From an uncultured Nitrosomonas sp. (lineage in GTDB: Bacteria > Pseudomonadota > Gammaproteobacteria > Burkholderiales > Nitrosomonadaceae), in the NCBI RefSeq assembly GCF_902826915.1, contig NZ_CADEGP010000023.1, positions 1 to 38,160 on the forward strand: 38,160 bases of DNA, written 5' to 3'. The position numbers and the translations under genes are program-made. This document shows positions 1-12,272 of this stretch, in pieces; positions within the stretch are counted from its first letter, which is position 1; each line of letters begins with the position of its first letter. The notes under the pieces were generated by a model. The model made no database searches. It saw only the letters and a list, made by a program, of their open reading frames with translations, and was not told where the DNA came from.

Positions 1-64
1 TACAATATTGTTAAACTCAATCAGTTAGTTATGCTTTTTGAGTAAGCTCTATTTACCTGGATCG

Positions 65-238
65 AGTCATGGTACAACCCAATTCGCAGGCATTCTGGGC
101 TGGGATACTTATCATCCAGCAATTTTGAAAGAAAACTGAATGAGAAAAATCAAATCGCGATAAACTGCAATCCGCTTTCACAGGTCGAGACTTTCTTGAC
201 TCCATAAAAAGAATGTCCGTCAAATTGGGACAACTCCA
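65..238 (+). mobile_element. Right-end fragment of an IS3-type element (copy A)
   Basis: About 170 bp nearly identical to positions 3095-3266. It ends in the same inverted repeat (214-238), whose reverse complement begins TGGAGTTGTCCC and ends CGGACA. No transposase coding remains. The left limit of similarity, near 63-66, is almost the point where the transposase frame breaks off in copy B. This suggests both derive from one already deleted element. The family assignment comes from the transposase pieces of copy B. Confidence 0.7.
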
Positions 239-307
239 GTTGCGGCGTAGATAAAGAATCTTTTCTTCAATCGAGACAGGATGGGTAGCTTGGGATTCTC
301 TGGGCAT
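239..307 (-). pseudogene. 5' stub of an unknown gene cut by the IS end
   Basis: On the minus strand an ATG at 307 opens a frame of 23 codons (starting MPRESQATHPVS and ending LYLRRN) that runs exactly up to the outer edge of the IS right end at 238. Beyond that point the frame is IS sequence. This looks like the N-terminus of a host gene interrupted by the insertion. I do not recognise the peptide. No strong ribosome binding site precedes the ATG, so the stub could also be non-coding. Confidence 0.25.
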
Positions 308-405
308 GGTTTGCTAATGAATCAGTCTTTTTAGTTTCATCAAAGACTCCTCGAAAGCAGTTCAATTTATCAAAACTGTCAATTCAAAGTCGTAATATTC
401 ATAAT

Positions 406-2064
406 CTATCGGGGAGCTTGCAGCACGTGCCCCGTCTTGGTGCGCCCATCTTCCAGGCGCGACAAGAGATCGCCAACAGGCATTGGTTTCGCGAACAAAT
501 ACCCTTGAAAAAGATCTGCACCTTCTGCGCGCAAAAAACTTACCTGCGCCTCAGTTTCCACACCCTCGGCCACGACTTTTAATCTCAAGTTCTTGGCCAA
601 CATGATAATCGTGCGGACGAGAGCCGCATCGTCAGGATTCTCTACGCAGTCCTTGACGAATGACCGGTCGATCTTCAGAAACGTGAGCGGCAACTTTCGC
701 AGATAGTTCAAGCTTGAATACCCCACACCAAAGTCATCCACCGAGACCGTTACGCCGCTATCAGCGAGAGAAGATAACACGCTGCACGCCGATTCAACGT
801 CGCCCAGCAAGACACCTTCGGTGATCTCCACGCCAATTTTCTCTGGCGGCACACCAGTCATGCTGTAGGTCTCTCGGAAGTAGCGCTCAAAACCAGGCTC
901 GAGCAATTGCCGAGCAGAAACATTGACGCTAAGGTGAAGATCGATACCTCGGTCAAGCCAAGCCCGCTGCGTCCGGCATGCTTCTTCAATCACCCAATTA
1001 CCGATCATGCCAATGAGACCTGTTTCTTCCGCCAATGGAATGAACTCGTCCGGAGGAATGGGACCGAGCTCGCGAGAGCGCCATCGAAGCAGTGCCTCAG
1101 CAGAGGTGTAGGCGCCCGACTGAGCATCAACAATGGGCTGAGCGTACAGTTCTAATTCGGCATTGCACGCTGCGGCCTGAAGTCCATTATAGATGAACAG
1201 TCGTCGATCCACCGCATGCTGCAGCTCCTCCGAGTAACACTGGAACATGTTTCGTCCGCGAGCCTTCGCCTTGTAAAGTGCCGCGTCGGCACGCTTCATA
1301 AGCACATTCTTAGTCATCCCGTGCTCTGGCGACTTTGCGATGCCGATACTGCACGTGCTCGTCAGCGTCATTCCTTCGATTGTGACCGGCTCTGCCACGA
1401 TGCGCAGTAGCTTTGACGAAAACGCGCTGGCCGCATCGGCACTCGTATTACGAAGCACAAAAATGAACTCGTCTCCACCGAATCGACACACGAAATCTTT
1501 CGATTCGCGCATCTGTTCAAACCGAGCCGAGATGTATTTGAGAAAGGCATCTCCCACTTTGTGCCCGAGGGAATCGTTGATGGTCTTAAAGTTATCGAGA
1601 TCAATGAAGAGCAGTGCATAGGGTTCGGCATTCCGAATGGGTTCCTCGAGAAACGCCGCGAGCTGAGAACGATTTGGAAGCCCCGTCAAGTGGCAGTGTT
1701 CCGCCAAATAGGCGATTTTTCGAAGTGCAGCGTTGCGCTCGGTAACATCGATGCAGATGCCGAGCACACCTGGTCCCGTCTCAGGGCTATCGAACGGAAC
1801 CTTCGTGGTCATCAACTCGCGAACGTTGCCGTCGTAATCCGTAATCACCTCATTGATGTGCTTGATCTTTCCCGTCCGAAGCACTTCCAGATCATCGCGG
1901 CGGAAACCCGCAGCTTCTTCGGCGTTGGGTGCAAAGTCCGCGTCGCGCATCTGACAAATCTGCTCGGCGGGAATTCCATATACCTTGGCCACTGCTTCAT
2001 TGGCCAAAATGTAACGTCCGCTGGTATCCTTCGCGAAGATGAAATGAGGCACCAAATCGATCAT
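406..2064 (-). CDS. PAS-GGDEF-EAL c-di-GMP turnover protein, 5'-truncated
   Basis: A 552-residue bifunctional signalling protein. PAS covers roughly residues 1-110, GGDEF 120-285 and EAL 295-545. The cyclase site looks intact (FIDLDNFK, then RFGGDEF) but lacks an RxxD inhibitory site five residues before GGDEF. The EAL site also looks intact: EALLRW, VNVSARQ, VEITEG, VDDFG, LKID, AEGVE and FQGY. It should make and degrade cyclic di-GMP in the cytoplasm. The frame stays open for about 24 codons upstream of the ATG used here (including AASSFFRQ), with no ATG, GTG or TTG, until it meets an IS3 end near 2139. The true N-terminus is therefore lost, and no good ribosome binding site precedes 2064. 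Sampled lines are about 50-58% GC, richer than most neighbouring genes, which suggests transfer. Whether it is still expressed is uncertain. Confidence 0.85.
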   Translation of the reverse strand: MIDLVPHFIFAKDTSGRYILANEAVAKVYGIPAEQICQMRDADFAPNAEEAAGFRRDDLEVLRTGKIKHINEVITDYDGNVRELMTTKVPFDSPETGPGVLGICIDVTERNAALRKIAYLAEHCHLTGLPNRSQLAAFLEEPIRNAEPYALLFIDLDNFKTINDSLGHKVGDAFLKYISARFEQMRESKDFVCRFGGDEFIFVLRNTSADAASAFSSKLLRIVAEPVTIEGMTLTSTCSIGIAKSPEHGMTKNVLMKRADAALYKAKARGRNMFQCYSEELQHAVDRRLFIYNGLQAAACNAELELYAQPIVDAQSGAYTSAEALLRWRSRELGPIPPDEFIPLAEETGLIGMIGNWVIEEACRTQRAWLDRGIDLHLSVNVSARQLLEPGFERYFRETYSMTGVPPEKIGVEITEGVLLGDVESACSVLSSLADSGVTVSVDDFGVGYSSLNYLRKLPLTFLKIDRSFVKDCVENPDDAALVRTIIMLAKNLRLKVVAEGVETEAQVSFLRAEGADLFQGYLFAKPMPVGDLLSRLEDGRTKTGHVLQAPR

Positions 2065-2138
2065 CTGTCGAAAAAAAGACGACGCAGCGGGAATCGACTT
2101 CTTTCTTATAGCGTAAGCTCCCTGATCAAATAGATACT

Positions 2139-2420
2139 TGAATTGCCTCAGGTTTTCCGGAGACTGTTTAGTTTAAGTCAAGCTGCATCAGCAGACTCTC
2201 TTAATTGGCAATAATATGCCATTTTAAATTCTGCTGGTAAAATATTTCCAATCGACTCTGATAGTCGGTGATTGTTGAACCAATCCAGCCATTCCAAAGC
2301 AGCAAATTCCACATCGTCAATATTGCACCAAGGGCCGCGATGCCCTATGACCTTAGTTTTGTATAATCCATTGATAGAATTCCTGTAAGATGATCTTGTT
2401 GAGTCGTTCACAGATACCAT
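2139..2420 (-). mobile_element. IS3-family remnant, right end
   Basis: On the minus strand a frame (2178-2420) encodes the end of an IS3-type OrfB: SINGLYKTKVIGHRGPW, then LEWLDWFNNHRLSESIGN and PAEFKMAYY. This matches the conserved C-terminal pattern around the last DDE glutamate region (family knowledge). It is followed by the terminal sequence at 2139-2178, which begins TGAATTGCCTCAGG read on the plus strand and resembles a typical IS3-group inverted repeat. The first two thirds of the transposase are missing. This end abuts and truncates the PAS-GGDEF-EAL gene. It is a different element from the one at 2483-3266, because its termini differ. Confidence 0.7.
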
Positions 2421-2536
2421 CCCTACTATGGATCAGTCTTTTTTTCTACTTGCCGCACAAGCTCGCTTGCATTGATAAAAAGTGGAGTTGTCCCCTTTGA
2501 ACGGACACATTATGTTCTGTTTAAAGGAGAAGAAAT

Positions 2537-2885
2537 ATGACGCAAAACTACAAACCTGCTTACCCACCGGAGTTTCGTCAACAGATGGTGGAATTGCTCG
2601 CATTAGGTAAATGCCCCAAGCCCCAAGCAATTATCCAAGGAATTGGGTTGCCACTACACTTCGATACAAACCTGGTGTCGGGCAGCAGGTGTACCCATGA
2701 GGTCAAGCCAGGCAATTGCTTCCGCTGCAATATCGAGTGTTACCTCCTTGAGTGCCAACGAGCGGCAGGAGCTAATGGAATTGCGTAAGAAGCTCAAGCG
2801 TGTGGAGATGGAGCGTGACATATTGGCAAAGGCTACGGCCTGGTTTGCAAACAACAAAGATCGATGGGGAAGGTGTGCCAATTAA
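2537..2885 (+). pseudogene. IS3-type OrfA, frameshifted
   Basis: The first frame gives MTQNYKPAYPPEFRQQMVEL, a typical helix-turn-helix start of an IS3 OrfA. Coding then shifts near 2630-2645 into a second frame reading GCHYTSIQTWCRAAGVP and later LMELRKKLKRVEMERDILAK, the leucine-zipper segment that precedes the OrfA/OrfB overlap. Neither frame alone makes a whole protein. A GGAG ribosome binding site lies just before the ATG at 2537. OrfA would have been the DNA-binding regulatory half of the transposase. Confidence 0.75.
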
Positions 2886-3127
2886 TCAAGGCAAACCGGG
2901 CCCAATTTCCGGCTCGTGTTCTATGTGAGACACTCGGTATATCGCACAGCGGTTACTATGACTGGGCTAAACGTGCACCCAGCCATAGGGCCATTATCAA
3001 CTGTCGATTGATCGAGCAGATCATGGCTATATATCGTACAAGCGATTGTACGTATGCCCGCCCCCGCATTACCGTTGAATTGGCCGATCGTGGAGTCAGG
3101 GTACAATCCAACTCGCAGGCATTCTAG
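2864..3127 (+). pseudogene. IS3-type OrfB, N-terminal fragment only
   Basis: About 80 residues of the OrfB N-terminal region: CQLIKANRAQFPARVLCETL, then GISHSGYYDWAKRAPSHR and later TYARPRITVELADRGVRV. The homology stops near 3100, where the sequence joins the right-end segment shared with 65-238. The whole catalytic DDE region is absent. The last residues before the stop at 3125-3127 are not transposase-like. Confidence 0.75.
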
Positions 3128-3260
3128 GCTGGGATACTTATCACCCAGCAATTTTGAGAGAAAACTGAATGAGAAAAATTAAATCGCGATAAACTGCAAT
3201 CCGCTTTCACAGGTCGAGACTCTCTCGACTCCATGAAAAAATGTCCGTCAAATTGGGACA

Positions 3261-3290
3261 ACTCCAACTCCAACTCCAACTCCAACTCCA
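3261..3290. repeat. Tandem hexamer, five copies of ACTCCA
   Basis: Five perfect copies of ACTCCA in a row. The first copy is the outermost six bases of the IS right inverted repeat, so the array is an expansion of the IS terminus. Copy A at 65-238 has a single ACTCCA at the same place. Confidence 0.95.
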
Positions 3291-3427
3291 AGTAGTAAGT
3301 GTTACATTTGACATTCTTATCCTCAGTCAATATTTTCAATATCTTCCGAACTCCAAAGCGACTGCGCCGCAAATGCGGCTTCAAAGGTACTCTGGTATTT
3401 AGCAAAATATGCTTGGATTGCTGGTTA

Positions 3428-5467
3428 TTACACACGCAAATACTTGGTCTTATCACCCAACCAACGAGCAATATGCCGCTGTGCAAGTTCTGGATAGTTG
3501 TTCAGCATTTCATTAGCCGAGTCTTGCGCGGCTTTCAGTAACTCACCGTCTTGCTCTAAATCGGCAAAACGCAACATCGGAATCCCGCTCTGACGCGCGC
3601 CAAGAAATTCACCGGGACCTCTCAATAGCAAGTCCTGACGGGCGATTTCAAAACCATCGGTGTGTTCAAAAATGATTTTGAGCCGTTTGCGGGCAATCTC
3701 CGATAAGGGTTGCTGAAACAGCAAAATGCAAATACTCGCCTCCGATCCGCGTCCGACACGGCCACGCAGCTGGTGTAATTGCGACAATCCCATACGCTCG
3801 GCATTTTCAATGACCATTAGCGAAGCATTGGGCACATCCACACCCACCTCGATCACGGTTGTCGCCACTAGTAATTGAATTTTTCCTTGCTTGAACAACA
3901 GCATGACTTCAACTTTCTCTTGCTGGGACAGGCGTCCATGCACCAGGCCCACATTCAATTCTGGGAAAGTTCTGCTCAGATGTTGAAAAGTTTCCACCGC
4001 GGTCTGCAGTTGCAACGCTTCAGATTCTTCAATGAGCGGGCAAACCCAATATACTTGCCTGCCCTGTTGGCATGCGTGATGTATGCGCGCAATGATTTCT
4101 TCACGGCGATTGTCCGCGATTAGTTTGGTCACTACAGGCGACCTGCCAGGCGGTAATTCATCGATAACTGACACATCCAGATCGGCAAAATAGCTCATCG
4201 ACAACGTGCGCGGTATAGGAGTGGCGCTCATCATCAATTGATGCGGCATCAGATCGGATTGCGCGCCTTTGATCCGCAGTGCCAGACGCTGATGCACGCC
4301 AAAGCGGTGCTGTTCGTCAATAATCGCCAGGCCGAGTTGGTGAAATATTACTTGATCTTGAAACAAAGCATGCGTGCCCACAACAAGTTGCGCTGCACCC
4401 GATACAATCTTATCCAATGCAGTTTGCTTTTGTTTTTTCTTCAACCCTCCCGATAGCCAGGCGACCTGAACTCCCAGCGGTTCAAACCAAGCGGATAATT
4501 TTACGAGATGCTGCTCAGCAAGAATTTCAGTCGGCGCCATGATGGCCGCCTGAAAACCGTTCTCAATTGCCTGCAATGCAGCCAGCGCAGCCACAATCGT
4601 TTTCCCGCTGCCAACATCACCTTGCAGCAGACGTTGCATTGGATAAGCGACTGCCAAATCACGGCTGATTTCCTCATACACTTTGATTTGCGATGAAGTC
4701 AATGTAAAGCCAAGCTGTGCCAATAACTGGTTCGTCAATCTATTTTTTTGTTCCAGTACCGGTGCATTGCGGCTTCTCCGCTGCCGGTAATGCAAGCGCA
4801 TCGATAACTGCTGCGCCAGCAATTCATCGAACTTGATACGTCGCCATGCTGAGTGTGTCCGTGATTGTAAAGCTTCAATCGATTCTTCAGGAGACGGATG
4901 ATGCAAGCACAGCACACTATCGCTAAAACCTTGCAGCCGATATTTCCGGATGATTCTCTCAGGTATAGTTTCGGTCAACACTTGCACCGTTTGCGCATCC
5001 TGCAATCCCTGCCCGATTATTTTTGCTAAAATCTTTTGCGCCAAACCCGCCGTGGTGGCATAAACCGGCGTCATCGAATCCGCCAGCGATTCCCCTTCCC
5101 GCACGATACGACATTTCGGATGCACCATTTCAATGCCAAAGAAACCATCACGAATCTCGCCCAGCAACCGCACACGCTTACCCACCACGTAGGTTTTAAC
5201 CTGGCTGCCGTAGAAATTCAGAAAACGCATGACCAAGATGCCACTACTGTCTTCAACTTGGCAAACCAATTGTCGCCTAGGGCGGACAACCACTTCGTTA
5301 TGAACGATCACGCCCTCAACCTGCACTGTTTGCCCTGGCGGCGCATCACCGATCGGAAATAAATGCGTTTCATCTTCATACCGAATCGGTAAGTGCAAAA
5401 TCAGATCTAATGCACTATGAATACCTAAACGGGATAATTTTTCTTGCACACTGGCACTAACAGACAA
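3428..5467 (-). CDS. recG: ATP-dependent DNA helicase RecG
   Basis: A 679-residue branch-migration helicase that reverses stalled replication forks and processes Holliday junctions. The N-terminal wedge/OB domain (about 1-160, including LHLPIRYEDET) is followed by helicase motifs: Walker A GDVGSGKT, motif Ia APTEILAEQH, DEQH box, MSATPIPRT, then the C-terminal helicase half with HGRLSQQEK, VATTVIEVGVDVP and QLRGRVGRG. The length fits the family (about 690). The start is a TTG at 5467, six bases after the ridA stop, so the two are probably co-transcribed. The stop lies about 140 bp from the IS copy B and its hexamer array; the C-terminus appears complete. Confidence 0.95.
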   Translation of the reverse strand: MSVSASVQEKLSRLGIHSALDLILHLPIRYEDETHLFPIGDAPPGQTVQVEGVIVHNEVVVRPRRQLVCQVEDSSGILVMRFLNFYGSQVKTYVVGKRVRLLGEIRDGFFGIEMVHPKCRIVREGESLADSMTPVYATTAGLAQKILAKIIGQGLQDAQTVQVLTETIPERIIRKYRLQGFSDSVLCLHHPSPEESIEALQSRTHSAWRRIKFDELLAQQLSMRLHYRQRRSRNAPVLEQKNRLTNQLLAQLGFTLTSSQIKVYEEISRDLAVAYPMQRLLQGDVGSGKTIVAALAALQAIENGFQAAIMAPTEILAEQHLVKLSAWFEPLGVQVAWLSGGLKKKQKQTALDKIVSGAAQLVVGTHALFQDQVIFHQLGLAIIDEQHRFGVHQRLALRIKGAQSDLMPHQLMMSATPIPRTLSMSYFADLDVSVIDELPPGRSPVVTKLIADNRREEIIARIHHACQQGRQVYWVCPLIEESEALQLQTAVETFQHLSRTFPELNVGLVHGRLSQQEKVEVMLLFKQGKIQLLVATTVIEVGVDVPNASLMVIENAERMGLSQLHQLRGRVGRGSEASICILLFQQPLSEIARKRLKIIFEHTDGFEIARQDLLLRGPGEFLGARQSGIPMLRFADLEQDGELLKAAQDSANEMLNNYPELAQRHIARWLGDKTKYLRV

Positions 5468-5473
5468 TGCCTT

Positions 5474-5863
5474 TTATTCCTGCAATACCATGACCCCATC
5501 CATTTCCACCAACGCACCGCGCGGCAGAGCTTTGACACCGATTGCCGCACGCGCAGGATAGGGCTGTACAAAATGGCCGGCCATGATTTCGTTGACTAAT
5601 GCAAAATTGTCGAGATCAATTAGAAAAATATTTAATTTCACAATATCGTTCAAACTACCACCGCTCGCTTTCGCCACCGCTTTCAGATTAGAAAACACCT
5701 GTTGGATCTGCGCTTCGATCCCATCCACCATTTGCATACCGAGCGGATCCAATCCGATCTGACCCGATAGATAAACGGTATCCCCTCCGCTGGTCCGGAC
5801 CGCTTGAGAATAGGTGCCGATCGCTTGCGGTGCATCCATGGTGTGAATTATTTGCTTAGCCAT
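5474..5863 (-). CDS. ridA: RidA family enamine/imine deaminase
   Basis: A 129-residue YjgF/YER057c/UK114 family protein. Such proteins hydrolyse reactive 2-aminoacrylate and related enamines released by PLP enzymes, protecting metabolism. Family signatures visible are IGTYSQAV near the N-terminus, [10 protein letters not shown], and [20 protein letters not shown] near the C-terminus, the latter carrying the conserved arginine that contacts the substrate carboxylate. A GGAGAAGGA ribosome binding site precedes the ATG at 5863. It lies immediately upstream of recG and diverges from murA. Confidence 0.93.
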   Translation of the reverse strand: MAKQIIHTMDAPQAIGTYSQAVRTSGGDTVYLSGQIGLDPLGMQMVDGIEAQIQQVFSNLKAVAKASGGSLNDIVKLNIFLIDLDNFALVNEIMAGHFVQPYPARAAIGVKALPRGALVEMDGVMVLQE

Positions 5864-6003
5864 TCCTTCTCCTTATGAATTGATTCGATATTTTTTGATA
5901 TAGTTGACACTATTGCATAACCTTTATCGCACTATTACGTTATGATGCAGCGAACTTTGGTACATTTCAACCACGCAAAAATATTATTAAAATTTATATT
6001 TAA

Positions 6004-7275
<1,272 letters not shown>

Positions 7276-7281
7276 ATAATA

Positions 7282-7311
7282 AAAAAGCCTTTGCAATTGC
7301 AAAGGCTTTTT
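7282..7311. terminator. Perfect bidirectional terminator after murA
   Basis: A 30-base perfect palindrome with arms AAAAAGCCTTTGCAA and TTGCAAAGGCTTTTT. The T run at one end serves murA, and the A run serves the convergent minus-strand gene at 7354. Confidence 0.93.
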
Positions 7312-7353
7312 AACTAATGGCAAAAAACTAAACCATGCGATAGTCAATTCGCA

Positions 7354-7968
7354 CTATAGTTTCTGCTGTTTGTAGCTGACAATAACCGTAGCAATTTTCT
7401 TGTTCAATCCCATTACAGGAACAACCAATATCTTTTTACCGTCAACATCTGATTTAACAGTGATTTTCTGCAGACTCAAAATCTCTCTAGGAAATAATTC
7501 CGTGCCATTGGATTCTTCCAACCGTTTGTCCGTAGAAACCAACAGTTTTCCATCATCATCTATTAATACAACACGTTCTGTGTCCTTCATTTTGACGATT
7601 TCATTCAAATACTGGTCTATTTGATCAATATTATTGCGAATTAACTCACCGCGAACTGCCCAGGACAAAATCTGCCCAAAACGCTCTTCTTCTTTGATAT
7701 ATTGTTTATCAGCATATTCACGGGCTTGTTGTGTAATCAGCACGCGCTCCTGCTCAAGCTTCTTGACCATGTCAGCTTCTACTTTACTGACAGCAATAAA
7801 CTTCCAAGCAAAAATAACGACAATGATCCCAACCAACACCACAACATACTTGCCTGGAAACTGCCTGGTCGGAACTTTAGCCAACCATTCAAACTTGGCG
7901 CTTAATAGTGAAAAAAAGTTATCAACTTGCGATTGTTGGCTCTGATTTTGCTTGTTGCTAGCTGTCAT
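7354..7968 (-). CDS. Single-span membrane protein with extracytoplasmic sensor-like domain
   Basis: A 204-residue protein of unknown function. A Gln/Ser-rich cytoplasmic start (about 1-40) precedes one membrane span (YVVVLVGIIVVIFAWKFIAV, about 41-60) and a charged helical segment (about 62-125). The C-terminal domain of about 75 residues has the rhythm of a small extracytoplasmic PAS/Cache-like sensor: RVVLIDDDGKLLVSTDKR, then ILVVPVMG and IATVIVSY. No enzymatic or transmitter domain follows. AGGAG lies six bases before the ATG at 7968. It converges on murA and shares its terminator. A sensory or accessory role is inference only. Confidence 0.75.
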   Translation of the reverse strand: MTASNKQNQSQQSQVDNFFSLLSAKFEWLAKVPTRQFPGKYVVVLVGIIVVIFAWKFIAVSKVEADMVKKLEQERVLITQQAREYADKQYIKEEERFGQILSWAVRGELIRNNIDQIDQYLNEIVKMKDTERVVLIDDDGKLLVSTDKRLEESNGTELFPREILSLQKITVKSDVDGKKILVVPVMGLNKKIATVIVSYKQQKL

Positions 7969-8120
7969 GGATAACTCCTTGTGTTATTGGTAGCGAGGAA
8001 ATACAAATTATCCACTAATCCTTGAGGAAGTAAAAGTACCGCGTGCAATTAGCTAGTAGTTTTACGCATGATTTGCTACTTTTGCATCAGAACTACAACA
8101 CATACAGATATCCCCATCTC

Positions 8121-8139
8121 ACAAGATAACTCATCTTGT
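8121..8139. promoter_or_regulatory. Inverted repeat upstream of argH, possible operator
   Basis: ACAAGAT and ATCTTGT are separated by five bases, about 85 bp before argH. A TATAAT (8149-8154) follows ten bases later, so the repeat would overlap a -35 region. No consensus -35 hexamer is visible. The regulator is unknown. Confidence 0.4.
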
Positions 8140-8221
8140 ATTTTGTTCTATAATGAATACTTCATAGCATCTTGTATAGAAAACAAGGAATTTCAGCAAC
8201 ATACTGGATAATAACTCTACA

Positions 8222-9640
8222 GTGAAAAAAGAAAACCATAAAAATACGTGGTCTGGACGTTTCAACGAACCGGTCTCAGCACTTGTGGAACGCTATACTG
8301 CTTCTGTTGATTTTGATCAACGTCTCGCCGAATATGATATCCAAGGATCACTGGCCCATGCACAAATGCTTACAGAGCAAGGAATTATCAGCAATGAGGA
8401 TTTCACGGCCATCCAGCAAGGGTTACATCAAATCCGCGATGAAATCAAACTGCATCAATTCACATGGCTACAAGAACTTGAAGATGTTCATTTAAATATT
8501 GAGAAACGTCTAACGGCTTTAGTCGGCGATGCTGGCAAACGATTGCACACCGGGCGGTCCCGCAATGATCAGATCGCTACCGACATTCGTTTATTTTTAC
8601 GCACTGCCATTGATGAAATCGTCAACCTGATTAAAGCTATGCAACTTGCTCTGCTAAATTTAGCGGAACAACATATTCACACAATCATGCCTGGATTTAC
8701 ACATCTTCAAGTTGCACAACCTGTATCCTTCGGCCATCATCTGATGGCTTATTTTGAGATGTTAAAACGCGATTTAGAGCGATTGAGCGATTGCAGAAAG
8801 CGCGTGAATCAGTCACCACTAGGCGCAGCTGCATTGGCCGGCACTAGCTATCCAATCAAACGCGAACGAGTGGCGCAATTGCTGAGTTTTGATGGCGTTT
8901 GCCAAAATTCCCTGGATGCAGTATCAGACCGGGATTTTGCTATCGAATTCTGTGCCTGCGCTGCGTTGATCATGACGCATCTATCGCGGATGTCGGAAGA
9001 ATTCATTTTATGGATGAATCCTGCTTTTGGTTTTATCCAACTTGCTGACCGATTTTGTACCGGATCGTCCATTATGCCGCAAAAAAAGAACCCTGATGTA
9101 CCGGAACTGGTGCGCGGCAAAACTGGCCGAGTCAACGGTCATTTGATAGCACTACTAACATTGATGAAAGCCCAGCCGCTTGCTTATAACAAAGATAATC
9201 AGGAAGACAAAGAGCCATTGTTTGATACGGTCGATACCTTGACAGATACCCTGCGGATTTATGCCGATATGCTCAGTGGCGTGCAAGTAAATCAACAAGC
9301 AATGCGTCAATCGGTTTTGCGCGGTTACGCAACAGCCACAGATCTGGCTGATTACTTGACTAAAAAAGGCATTCCTTTCCGCGATGCGCACGAAATCGTG
9401 GCAAAGGCAGTGCAATTTTCGGAACAAAAAGGTTGTGATCTCAGCGATCTTGAGCTCAGTGAGTTACAAAAATTTTCTCCACAGATTGAATCCGATATTT
9501 TTGCTATCTTGACGCCTGAAGGTTCGATGCAAAGCCGAAAACATACTGGTGGCACAGCACCCGAACAAGTACAGGCAGCCATTCAGAAAGCCAAAGAATG
9601 GTTAACTGCAGAAAATTTAAAGCATGCAACCATGGCATGA
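8222..9640 (+). CDS. argH: Argininosuccinate lyase
   Basis: A 472-residue cytoplasmic enzyme that splits argininosuccinate into arginine and fumarate, the last step of arginine synthesis. It opens with [20 protein letters not shown], has [16 protein letters not shown], and carries the fumarase/aspartase superfamily signature [19 protein letters not shown] with the catalytic serine in the flexible loop. Its length is normal. The start codon is GTG at 8222. The 3' end overlaps the next gene by 17 bases, so the two are likely translated from one message. Confidence 0.96.
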   Translation: MKKENHKNTWSGRFNEPVSALVERYTASVDFDQRLAEYDIQGSLAHAQMLTEQGIISNEDFTAIQQGLHQIRDEIKLHQFTWLQELEDVHLNIEKRLTALVGDAGKRLHTGRSRNDQIATDIRLFLRTAIDEIVNLIKAMQLALLNLAEQHIHTIMPGFTHLQVAQPVSFGHHLMAYFEMLKRDLERLSDCRKRVNQSPLGAAALAGTSYPIKRERVAQLLSFDGVCQNSLDAVSDRDFAIEFCACAALIMTHLSRMSEEFILWMNPAFGFIQLADRFCTGSSIMPQKKNPDVPELVRGKTGRVNGHLIALLTLMKAQPLAYNKDNQEDKEPLFDTVDTLTDTLRIYADMLSGVQVNQQAMRQSVLRGYATATDLADYLTKKGIPFRDAHEIVAKAVQFSEQKGCDLSDLELSELQKFSPQIESDIFAILTPEGSMQSRKHTGGTAPEQVQAAIQKAKEWLTAENLKHATMA

Positions 9641-10508
9641 AATTAGTAAGCAAATCTCTGCTGCCACTGATAGCTTCTTCGAAGTTAAACAGGCCCACTC
9701 CATCGGCGGTGGCTGCATCAGCCAGGCTTATTGTATTACAGATGGAATACAACGCTATTTTGTCAAACTAAATACTTCTGGGAATTTGGCCATGTTCGAG
9801 GCCGAAGCCGCGGGCCTCATGGAAATTCACCACTCATACACTTTGCGTGTTCCAGTACCTGTTTGTTCCGGGCAAAATGCGCATGCAGCATGGCTCATTT
9901 TGGAATATCTGGATATTAATAATGGCAAACGTGGCAAGGCTTCCGATTTGGGCCAACAACTCGCTGCTATGCATCGTAAGACTTATAGCCAATTTGGCTG
10001 GATTCGCGACAATACAATCGGACAAAACCCACAAATAAACACGACTTCTTCGGATTGGATCGAATTCTGGCGAATGCATCGTTTAGGGAATCAGCTCGAT
10101 TTGGCTAAAAACAATGGATTTAATGGGAAATTGCAACAGCTTGGTGAACAGTTACTGGTGAATCTAGAAAATTTTTTCCCAAATACTCCGCCATCATCTT
10201 CACTATTGCACGGCGATCTTTGGAGTGGCAATTATGCTTATGATCAAACAGGAAGACCGGTGTTATTTGATCCCGCAGTATATTACGGTGACCGTGAAAC
10301 CGATATTGCCATGACCGAACTTTTTGGTGGATTTTCGGCTGATTTTTATTCTGCTTACCGCTGTGATTATCCTTTGGATTCCGGTTATAATGTTAGGAAA
10401 GTAGTTTATAACCTGTATCATGTTCTCAATCATTTAAACCTATTTGGTGGGGGCTATTACTACCAAGCTGAACAGATGATGAGTAAATTACTTGCAGAAA
10501 TTCGCTAA
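9624..10508 (+). CDS. Fructosamine/ketosamine-3-kinase family protein
   Basis: A 294-residue protein of the FN3K family, related to aminoglycoside phosphotransferases. Family members phosphorylate sugar amines on glycated proteins or small molecules so that the adduct falls off. Visible motifs are GGGCISQAY (nucleotide-binding loop), FVKLN with the ATP-contacting lysine, LILEYLDI (hinge), the catalytic [13 protein letters not shown], and [20 protein letters not shown] with the metal-binding aspartate. It starts inside the last codons of argH, which suggests translational coupling. The bacterial substrate is not established, so repair of glycation is an inference from the family. Confidence 0.88.
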   Translation: MQPWHEISKQISAATDSFFEVKQAHSIGGGCISQAYCITDGIQRYFVKLNTSGNLAMFEAEAAGLMEIHHSYTLRVPVPVCSGQNAHAAWLILEYLDINNGKRGKASDLGQQLAAMHRKTYSQFGWIRDNTIGQNPQINTTSSDWIEFWRMHRLGNQLDLAKNNGFNGKLQQLGEQLLVNLENFFPNTPPSSSLLHGDLWSGNYAYDQTGRPVLFDPAVYYGDRETDIAMTELFGGFSADFYSAYRCDYPLDSGYNVRKVVYNLYHVLNHLNLFGGGYYYQAEQMMSKLLAEIR

Positions 10509-10589
10509 TAAGTTCTGAATCACGTTGCTCGTTCAAACGACATACAAAAGCCATCTTACTGTTCCGATGAACTATTCAAATTACGATAA

Positions 10590-12272
<1,683 letters not shown>

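Larger units (their letters stand above)
2483..3266 (+). mobile_element. Internally deleted IS3-type element (copy B) with both inverted repeats
   Basis: The left inverted repeat (2483-2507) and the right one (3242-3266, reverse complement) share the first 12 bases TGGAGTTGTCCC and the last six CGGACA; about 21 of 25 positions agree. Between them lie a frameshifted orfA and the first part of orfB, joined directly to about 160 bp of right-end sequence. At about 784 bp it is far shorter than the usual 1.2-1.5 kb of the family, so it is not autonomous. Confidence 0.8.

Noticed and set aside
907..2133. Plus-strand frames opposite the PAS-GGDEF-EAL gene
   Set aside because: They are antisense shadows of a gene with clear domains and have no family motifs.
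3366..3379. GCCGCA / TGCGGC hairpin as recG terminator
   Set aside because: The stem is only six base pairs and no T run follows on the minus strand.
3124..3486. Minus-strand frame with a Leu-Glu repeat as a protein
   Set aside because: The repeat is just the ACTCCA array read in translation, and the frame crosses an IS end and the recG 3' end.
5904..5909. TTGACA upstream of murA as its -35
   Set aside because: No acceptable -10 lies at 15-19 bases downstream.
8153..8165. ATGAATACTTCAT before argH as an ArgR box
   Set aside because: It contains a TGAAT half but the spacing is several bases shorter than an ARG box, and no second box is seen.
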